The translations under genes and the position numbers were made by a program. Below, in pieces: positions 58,123-64,000 of a stretch of DNA of 64,000 nt. The DNA lies in NCBI RefSeq assembly GCF_018831085.1, contig NZ_JAGPNM010000004.1, positions 62,001-126,000 on the forward strand, written 5' to 3'. Each line of letters begins with the position of its first letter. The stretch's first letter is position 1. The notes beneath the pieces are model-generated. The model did no database searches. It had not been told where the DNA came from and saw only the letters and a program-made list of their open reading frames with translations. The stretch comes from Rheinheimera oceanensis (GTDB lineage Bacteria; Pseudomonadota; Gammaproteobacteria; Enterobacterales; Alteromonadaceae).

Positions 58123-58427
58123 AAGATACAATTTCTATTCACAACTATTTGTTTGATCAGGCAGATATCGGCGACTGGGAAGGTGAAGAAGAACTGGTAA
58201 CTGATAAGATAAATGCTGTTTATCATGCTGTATGGCAAAGTTTACCGGAAGATATCAGCAGCGCTCAGGTTGAGCACTTATTGCCCGCTATCTGGGATGA
58301 ATTGCGCGGCGGTACAGTGCTGCTGGAAGCTGACGAAGATGAACTAATAGATTGGGCGTTGGCTTATGTTCGCCAACAGCTGGAAGAAGGCAAGCCGGAT
58401 GCGGATGCCGCAGATGAAGAAGAGTGA
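58119..58427 (+). CDS. small acidic protein of unknown function
   Basis: A 102-residue, strongly acidic soluble protein (N-terminal DWEGEEELVTDK and C-terminal EADEDELIDWALAYV... DAADEEE). It overlaps msrC by 4 bp and ends 7 bp before proQ, so it is firmly placed in this operon. The family is not recognised. Its acidity and place beside a basic RNA-binding protein make a partner or modulator role thinkable, but there is no direct evidence. Confidence 0.75.
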   Translation: MKDTISIHNYLFDQADIGDWEGEEELVTDKINAVYHAVWQSLPEDISSAQVEHLLPAIWDELRGGTVLLEADEDELIDWALAYVRQQLEEGKPDADAADEEE

Positions 58428-58434
58428 AGCGTTA

Positions 58435-59133
58435 ATGACCACCCCAACTGAACAAAATGTAAAAGCGGCAACAGTTAAAGATGTACTGGCCTATCTGGCA
58501 GCACAGTTCCCGGCATGTTTTAGCCTGACCGGTGAGGCCAAGCCACTGAAAATTGGTATTTTTCAGGACCTGGCCGAGCGTTTACAAAATGATATTACCG
58601 TCAGTAAAACACAGTTACGCCAGGCACTGAGAATTTATACCTCTAGTTGGCGGTATTTGGAAGCAACCAAAGAAGGGGTAGCCCGGATAGATTTAGATGG
58701 TGTTGCCGGCGAGCCGATTGATGCTTCTCAGGCTGAGCATGCCAGTAAATTATTAGATGAAAGTAAGGCTAAAGCTGCTGAAAAACGCAGAGCCAAACTG
58801 GCCGAAGCAAAGGCAAAAAATCCGCAGCCAGCAACGCCAGACAAACCTGCTTACAAAAAAACACCGAACAAAAAAGCAATTCTTCCCTCTAAAAGCACTA
58901 AGGTTAATCAGAAACCTGTTTCTCAATCACAGCCAGAAAAAGCTCCTGTACCAGCAGCTGCATTGCAGCCAGTTGTGACAGGCCAGGTTATAGTTGGTAG
59001 TAAAGTGCTGATTAAACTTGGGCAAAATCCAATACCTGCAACGGTACTGGAAGTGCATAAAGACGATGTGACTGTGCAACTGGGTTCTGGTATGGTTGTG
59101 AAAACACGTCAGGACAGTTTGTTTATAGCCTGA
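58435..59133 (+). CDS. proQ: RNA chaperone ProQ
   Basis: This RNA-binding protein of the FinO/ProQ family binds structured sRNAs and mRNA 3' ends. From the ATG at 58435 it has 232 aa, like E. coli ProQ. The FinO domain spans ~10-115 (YLAAQFPACFSL, KPLKIGIFQDL, LRIYTSSWRYL). A basic Lys/Ala/Pro linker (~116-185) joins a C-terminal Tudor-like domain (~188-232, VGSKVLIKLGQ and TVQLGSGM). The prc gene follows 17 bp downstream, as in E. coli. Confidence 0.96.
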   Translation: MTTPTEQNVKAATVKDVLAYLAAQFPACFSLTGEAKPLKIGIFQDLAERLQNDITVSKTQLRQALRIYTSSWRYLEATKEGVARIDLDGVAGEPIDASQAEHASKLLDESKAKAAEKRRAKLAEAKAKNPQPATPDKPAYKKTPNKKAILPSKSTKVNQKPVSQSQPEKAPVPAAALQPVVTGQVIVGSKVLIKLGQNPIPATVLEVHKDDVTVQLGSGMVVKTRQDSLFIA

Positions 59134-59150
59134 ACAACACAGAGTAGCTT

Positions 59151-61175
59151 ATGAAAAAACATTCAGCACTAGCAATAGCACTTCTTGTCGTCTTTGGTCT
59201 TAATGCCGCTCCTGAGGCTGCAAAAGAGCCTTTGGTACTGCCAACTATGGCGCAGGATGCACAGCACGCCACTGCCAGTAAGCGCATCGCCGCATTGTTT
59301 ACCCGCGGGCATTACACTAATGTGCAATTGGATGATGCACTGTCTTCCAGAATGTTTGATACCTATCTTAAAAACCTCGACTATTATCGTAATGTATTAA
59401 CTAAAGCTGATGTTGAAGGCTTTGAGAAATACCGTGATCAGTTCGATGATGGTATCAACAAAGGCAATCTGAGTTTTGCGTTTGATATGTTCAACCTGAC
59501 ACTTAAGCGGCGCTCAGAGCGTTTTGATTATGCTCTGCAACTGCTTGATAAAGGTTTTGATTTTACCGTTGAAGATCAGTACTCCTATGATCGGGAAAAC
59601 GCCGCCTGGCCCGTTGATACCGCAGAGCTGAATGAAATTTGGCGGCAAAGAGTGAAGTTTGATGCGCTGAACCTGAAACTTGCAGGCAAAGAAACTGAAG
59701 AGATTAATAGCATTCTGGCCAAGCGTTACCGCAACACGCAAAAGCGCCTGGCCCAAACGGAAAGCGAAGATGTATTTCAGGTGGTAATGAATTCTTTTGC
59801 CCGTAGCATTGAAGCGCATACTTCTTATTTATCACCCCGAAATGCCGATCGTTTCCAGCAAGAAATGAATTTGTCGCTTGAAGGTATAGGTGCTGTGCTG
59901 CGTGCAGACGAAGACTACACCGTAATACAAAGCCTGGTGCCGGGTGGGCCGGCTGATTTAACGCAAAAGTTAAAGCCGAAAGACAAAATTATTGGTGTTG
60001 CACAGGATAAAACCGAGTTTGTTGATGTTATTGGCTGGCGGCTGGATGACGTAGTAGACCTTATTAAAGGCCCGAAAGGTAGTACTGTACGGCTGCAGGT
60101 TGTTGGTGCAAATGATATCGGCACCAGCCAGGCTCAGGTTATTACTATAGTGCGTGATAAAATTCGTTTGGAAGATCGGGCGGCAAAAGCCGAAGTGTTT
60201 AAGCCGGTATTGTCTGAACTGGACCAGAAAATCGGCGTGATTAGCATTCCAGGTTTCTATAATAATCTTGCCGACGATGTCAAAAAGCTGCTGGCTGATT
60301 TAAAAGCAGAAAAAGTTGACGGTATCATTGTTGATTTACGCGGTAATGGTGGTGGTTCTCTGCAGGAAGCCACCTTACTGACCGGGTTGTTTATTGACCG
60401 GGGGCCGGTAGTACAAATACGCGAAGGTGACGGTAAAGTTTCCGTATCGCAGGACAACGACGGTGTCAGCTACTACGATGGCCCGTTAACGGTAATGGTT
60501 GATCGTTACAGCGCTTCAGCGTCAGAGATTTTTGCTGCCGCTATGCAGGACTACGGCCGGGCTTTAATTGTTGGTGAGCAGACCTTCGGTAAAGGCACCG
60601 TGCAGCAACATCGTGGCCTGGGCCGTATTTACGATATGTTTGAAAGCCCGCTCGGTAGTGTGCAATACACCATTGCCAAGTTCTACCGTATTAACGGTGG
60701 CAGTACACAGCACAAAGGTGTGATCCCTGATATACAGTTCCCTACGGCTATAGATCCGGCAGAATGGGGTGAGAGTAAAGAAGAATATGCTTTACCGTGG
60801 GATTCCATCAACGCGGCAAACTACAGCACATTAAATGATCTTTCCCAGTTGGTGCCTACATTGCAGGAAAAACATCAGGCCCGCATTAGCAAAGAAGTTG
60901 AGTTTCAATACCTGATGCAGGACATTGCTGATTACAAGCAGCAGATAAACGATAAAACGGTATCTTTGCGTGAGGCAAACCGTGTTGCTGAACGCGATAA
61001 AAATAAAGCAAAACAGTTGGTACGCACTAATGAGCGGCTAAAACGTCTGGGCCTGCCCGAAGTTACATCATTGGATGATGTACCGGAGCAGGTAGAAAAA
61101 ATAGACGCCTTTTTGGAAGAGGCTGCCAGCATTACAGCTGATCTGAAGGCCGTTACCCGGCTGGCAAAAAAATAA
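59151..61175 (+). CDS. prc: carboxy-terminal (tail-specific) protease Prc
   Basis: This periplasmic Ser/Lys protease trims C-termini of exported proteins such as FtsI and regulates murein hydrolases. It has 674 aa. A signal peptide (LAIALLVVFGLNAAPEA) is followed by an N-terminal helical domain, a PDZ domain (~240-330; IGAVLRADEDYTVIQSLVPGGPA) and the protease core. The nucleophile Ser (~456) is in RYSASASEIF and the general-base Lys (~481) in FGKGTVQ, 25 residues apart as in E. coli Prc. A terminator follows. Confidence 0.96.
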   Translation: MKKHSALAIALLVVFGLNAAPEAAKEPLVLPTMAQDAQHATASKRIAALFTRGHYTNVQLDDALSSRMFDTYLKNLDYYRNVLTKADVEGFEKYRDQFDDGINKGNLSFAFDMFNLTLKRRSERFDYALQLLDKGFDFTVEDQYSYDRENAAWPVDTAELNEIWRQRVKFDALNLKLAGKETEEINSILAKRYRNTQKRLAQTESEDVFQVVMNSFARSIEAHTSYLSPRNADRFQQEMNLSLEGIGAVLRADEDYTVIQSLVPGGPADLTQKLKPKDKIIGVAQDKTEFVDVIGWRLDDVVDLIKGPKGSTVRLQVVGANDIGTSQAQVITIVRDKIRLEDRAAKAEVFKPVLSELDQKIGVISIPGFYNNLADDVKKLLADLKAEKVDGIIVDLRGNGGGSLQEATLLTGLFIDRGPVVQIREGDGKVSVSQDNDGVSYYDGPLTVMVDRYSASASEIFAAAMQDYGRALIVGEQTFGKGTVQQHRGLGRIYDMFESPLGSVQYTIAKFYRINGGSTQHKGVIPDIQFPTAIDPAEWGESKEEYALPWDSINAANYSTLNDLSQLVPTLQEKHQARISKEVEFQYLMQDIADYKQQINDKTVSLREANRVAERDKNKAKQLVRTNERLKRLGLPEVTSLDDVPEQVEKIDAFLEEAASITADLKAVTRLAKK

Positions 61176-61198
61176 ATTAAGCTATACACACACCCTAC

Positions 61199-61223
61199 AA
61201 GGCGGTATTAATTACCGCCTTTT
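61199..61223 (+). terminator. intrinsic terminator after prc
   Basis: AAGGCGGTA / TACCGCCTT stem with loop TTAAT followed by TTG. It ends the msrC-proQ-prc operon. Confidence 0.8.
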
Positions 61224-61261
61224 GTTAATTTGAAAAATATAATAATTATAAAGGTTTAACT

Positions 61262-62593
61262 ATGAATGCACGCGGTGAGTTTTCATCGAGGATCGGCTTT
61301 GTTCTGGCGGCATCAGGTTCTGCTGTCGGGCTGGGTAATATATGGGGGTTTCCGTCTCAGGTTGCCAGTAATGGTGGTGCTGCTTTTGTTCTGATGTATC
61401 TGATTTTGGCTTTTTTGCTGGCCTATCCGGTGTTAATGGCTGAGTTATTAATTGGCCGTGCAACAAAGTCGAATGTGGTTGATGCGCTTGGACAAATATC
61501 AAATGGTCGTAGCGGCCGTTTTGTTGGTGTTTGGGGCCTGGTTACTGTTTCGCTGATATTGGCGTTTTATGGCATCGTAGGCGGCTGGATGCTGGCTCAT
61601 GCGCTGGAAGCAGTGGCCAGTATTGCCGGTATGGCGCATATTGCTGATTGGCTGATTTCGTTTTCATTAAGCCGCAATATCATTTTTTGCGCACTGTTTA
61701 TGTTACTCACGGTTGGTATTGTTAGTGGTGGCGTGGTTAACGGCATTGAACGTTGGTCAGTCAGGCTGATGCCAACCTTGTTTGTTATTATGCTGCTGCT
61801 GTTTGGCTATGTTATGACTCAGCAAGGTGCCATGGAAGGGCTGAAAGTTTATCTTCTGCCTGATTTTGCAGAAGCACTAAACCCTGATTTACTGATTAGT
61901 GCGATGGGGCAGGCGTTTTTCTCCATGTCACTTGGCGTTGGCACTATGCTTATTTATGGCTCTTATGTCAGTCATACAGAAAACCTGCCCAGACTAGGCG
62001 CTGCGGTATCTTTAGTTGATATTGGTGTGGCCGTGTTAGCTGGTTTGCTGATTATTCCTGCTATGTATGTGGCGTTACACAACGGTGTACAAATTTTCGG
62101 TGAAAACGGACAGTTATTAGCTGAAGATACGCTTATTTTTACAGTGCTACCGTCATTATTTAGTACCATGGGTGTGGTTGGCTTGCTGGTAGCATTAGCT
62201 TTTTTTCTGCTTATGTCTATTGCTGCTCTTACCTCGTCTATCTCAATGCTGGAAGTTCCGGTGTCATATATGGTGGAGCACCGCAATGTCGCCAGACAAA
62301 AGGCCGTTTGGTTAGTTGCTGCCGTCATTTTTGCTGCCAGCCTTACTATTATTTTTAATTTCGATAGCTTGTTTGGTTTTGTTATTACATTAACAACCCG
62401 CTACAGCCAACCTTTGCTTGGCTTAATGCTGTGCATATTTGCCGGTTGGGTCTGGAAGCGTAATGCTATTCTGCAGGAACTGAAAAAAGGTGATTTACAG
62501 GCCGAGTACAGCTGGTTCTGGCGGATATGGCCATGGTACGTTAAGTTTGTCTGTCCACTGATTATAGCCGTCATGTTCTATCGGTCTTTGTAA
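61262..62593 (+). CDS. Na+-dependent transporter, neurotransmitter:sodium symporter family
   Basis: A 443-residue inner-membrane protein with about 11-12 membrane segments, of the SNF (LeuT-like) family that imports amino acids or related solutes with Na+. The N-terminal hallmark GFVLAASGSAVGLGNIWGFP contains the unwound TM1 sodium and substrate site. A Phe-rich AFFSMSLGVGTMLIYGSYV segment matches TM6. The substrate is not determined. A possible terminator separates it from the downstream NhaC-type antiporter, which also uses Na+. Confidence 0.92.
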   Translation: MNARGEFSSRIGFVLAASGSAVGLGNIWGFPSQVASNGGAAFVLMYLILAFLLAYPVLMAELLIGRATKSNVVDALGQISNGRSGRFVGVWGLVTVSLILAFYGIVGGWMLAHALEAVASIAGMAHIADWLISFSLSRNIIFCALFMLLTVGIVSGGVVNGIERWSVRLMPTLFVIMLLLFGYVMTQQGAMEGLKVYLLPDFAEALNPDLLISAMGQAFFSMSLGVGTMLIYGSYVSHTENLPRLGAAVSLVDIGVAVLAGLLIIPAMYVALHNGVQIFGENGQLLAEDTLIFTVLPSLFSTMGVVGLLVALAFFLLMSIAALTSSISMLEVPVSYMVEHRNVARQKAVWLVAAVIFAASLTIIFNFDSLFGFVITLTTRYSQPLLGLMLCIFAGWVWKRNAILQELKKGDLQAEYSWFWRIWPWYVKFVCPLIIAVMFYRSL

Positions 62594-62631
62594 GCAGTAG
62601 CGAGTATAAGTATAACAATAATAAAGGTGTC

Positions 62632-62652
62632 AGGCGCCGCAGGCGCCTTTTA
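62632..62652 (+). terminator. possible terminator after the SNF transporter gene
   Basis: AGGCGCC / GGCGCCT stem with a 3-nt loop, followed by TTTTA. It lies 39 bp after the stop and 18 bp before the next gene. Confidence 0.6.
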
Positions 62653-62670
62653 CCAATCGGAGTAAAATAC

Positions 62671-64000
62671 ATGACGGAAAAACAACCCAGCTTTCTCGAT
62701 GCAGCCATTCCTCTGGTCGTGCTGATAGTATTGCTGTCAGCTTCAGTATATCTGTTTGCTGATAACTCATCTTACGGGCCCAATCAGATAGCCTTATTTA
62801 TGGCAACGGCCGTAGCGGTTGTTATAGGTCTTAAAAATGGTTATCGCTGGTCAGTGATGGAAAAAGCCATGGTGAAGGGGATTTCACTGTCTTTAGGGGC
62901 AGTACTGATCCTGTTATCAGTGGGGGCATTAATTGGCACCTGGATGTTGTCCGGTACTGTGCCAACGCTGATCTATTACGGTTTACAAATTTTAAGCCCA
63001 AGCTGGTTTTATGCTGCGAGCTGTTTGTTATGTGGCATTGTAGCAATGAGTATAGGCAGTTCCTGGACTACCGCAGCCACAATAGGTGTTGCTTTAATTG
63101 GCGTTGCCGGCGGCCTTGGGCTGTCACCGGCGATCACTGCCGGAGCTATAGTATCAGGCGCATATTTTGGTGACAAACTATCGCCGCTGAGTGAAACAAC
63201 CAATCTGGCACCTGCTGTTGCCGGTGCCGATTTGTTCGACCATATCAGGCATATGCTGTGGACTACCATTCCCAGTTTTGTACTGGCCCTACTGCTGTTT
63301 ACTATTATTGGGTTTAACTCTGATGTTAGCTCTGATATCGCACGTATCGATCAAATCAGTGATGTGCTACAACAAAACTTTGCTATAAGCCTTGCATCAC
63401 TGGTGCCGTTATTTGTTTTGTTGGCGATGGCAATAAAGAAGGTTCCGGCGTTTCCAACAGTCTTTATCGGTGCTTTACTGGGTGCATTGTGGGCAGTGTT
63501 TTTTCAGTCAGAGCTATTAAGCCGTCTGGTTGAGCAGGATATACCTGCAGCTTTAGGCATTACCAAGTTGGTTTGGCATACCCTGCATGCTGGTTTTAGT
63601 ATCGATACCGGCAACGACAGCCTGAATGATCTACTCAGCGGGGGCGGCATGTCCAGTATGCTTAACACCGTCTGGTTGGTTTTTAGTGCCATGATGTTTG
63701 GCGCCACCATTGAAAAAATAGGCTTGCTGCGTAAGTTTGTTACGTCAATTTTATTTTTTGCCCGCAGCACAGGTTCGTTAATTACCAGCACTATTGCTAC
63801 CTGCTTTGTCACTAATATACTAACGGCCGATCAATATATGTCGATTGTTATGCCCGGGCGGATGTTTAAAGAGGAGTATGAGCGCCGGGAACTGGCGCCG
63901 GTTAATTTGTCCCGCACCCTGGAAGATGGCGGCACCATTACCAGCCCATTGATACCTTGGAATACCTGTGGTGCTTATATGCACAGTGTGCTTCAGGTTA
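62671..64000 (+). CDS. nhaC: NhaC-family Na+/H+ antiporter, 3' end cut by window
   Basis: The reading frame opens at the ATG 62671 (MTEKQPSFLDAAIPLVVLIV) and is open to the window edge, giving about 443 residues. Many membrane segments are visible. The stretches MSIGSSWTTAATIGVALIG, GDKLSPLSETTNLAPAVAG and LTADQYMSIVMPGRMF, then LSRTLEDGGTITSPLIPWNTC, are characteristic of NhaC-type antiporters, which exchange Na+ (or couple a carboxylate) for H+. GGAGTAAAATAC precedes the ATG. Only the last few dozen residues are missing. Confidence 0.93.
   Translation, partial: MTEKQPSFLDAAIPLVVLIVLLSASVYLFADNSSYGPNQIALFMATAVAVVIGLKNGYRWSVMEKAMVKGISLSLGAVLILLSVGALIGTWMLSGTVPTLIYYGLQILSPSWFYAASCLLCGIVAMSIGSSWTTAATIGVALIGVAGGLGLSPAITAGAIVSGAYFGDKLSPLSETTNLAPAVAGADLFDHIRHMLWTTIPSFVLALLLFTIIGFNSDVSSDIARIDQISDVLQQNFAISLASLVPLFVLLAMAIKKVPAFPTVFIGALLGALWAVFFQSELLSRLVEQDIPAALGITKLVWHTLHAGFSIDTGNDSLNDLLSGGGMSSMLNTVWLVFSAMMFGATIEKIGLLRKFVTSILFFARSTGSLITSTIATCFVTNILTADQYMSIVMPGRMFKEEYERRELAPVNLSRTLEDGGTITSPLIPWNTCGAYMHSVLQV

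Overview
The window looks like chromosomal DNA of a gammaproteobacterium of the order Alteromonadales, most plausibly in or near the Rheinheimera/Arsukibacterium/Alishewanella group. This is an inference from gene content: a cbb3 oxidase, a fur-fldA-ybfE-DUF2788-ybfF-seqA-pgm string, an msrC-proQ-prc string, HexR-type operators, and a borosin methyltransferase close to that of Shewanella. No rRNA, tRNA, CRISPR array, insertion sequence or phage gene was recognised. No stretch longer than about 300 bp lacks a gene.

Layout. 1-2400: the start of a cbb3 oxidase operon on the minus strand (ccoN, ccoO cut by the window edge) and a divergent small lipoprotein. 2414-13923: carbon metabolism, with yeaD-gapA on the minus strand and divergent malQ-glgB-glgX-gnd-purT. 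14094-20028: small accessory genes (LiaF-like protein, GNAT, FosA-type enzyme, small membrane and lipoproteins, GFA protein, serine hydrolase, WYL regulator, msrB). 20157-27920: a long-form GAPDH, an M14 carboxypeptidase, a second serine hydrolase, a zinc-ribbon protein, a YeaC-like protein and a 900-residue DUF349 protein. 27978-30935: ansA and sppA on the minus strand. 31120-36045: fadH, then glgC-glgA. 36160-44707: a ydjA-like nitroreductase, the fur/fldA/seqA neighbourhood, then pgm and glgP.

44818-50413 is the most unusual region. A split borosin (SonM-type) peptide backbone N-methyltransferase is followed by a GNAT acetyltransferase and then by a duplicated two-gene unit. Each unit has a small precursor-like protein (borosin-binding-type helical domain, hydrophobic Val-Cys-Ala core, acidic Pro/Glu/Asp tail) followed at once by a membrane-anchored, periplasmic helical-repeat diguanylate cyclase. 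One methyltransferase with two precursors, each paired with its own GGDEF protein, suggests a backbone-N-methylated peptide linked to c-di-GMP signalling.

50497-64000: astE, a branched-chain 2-oxoacid dehydrogenase operon (E1 alpha, E1 beta, E2 with two lipoyl domains, no E3), a Ser/Thr-kinase-like protein, msrC, a small acidic protein, proQ, prc, a sodium:neurotransmitter-symporter-family transporter and an NhaC-type antiporter cut by the right edge.

The glycogen genes (malQ, glgB, glgX, glgC, glgA, pgm, glgP) form three separate blocks. HexR-like palindromes (TGTARTnnnAYTACA) lie between gapA and malQ and upstream of glgP, which suggests that glycolysis and glycogen turnover are controlled together.
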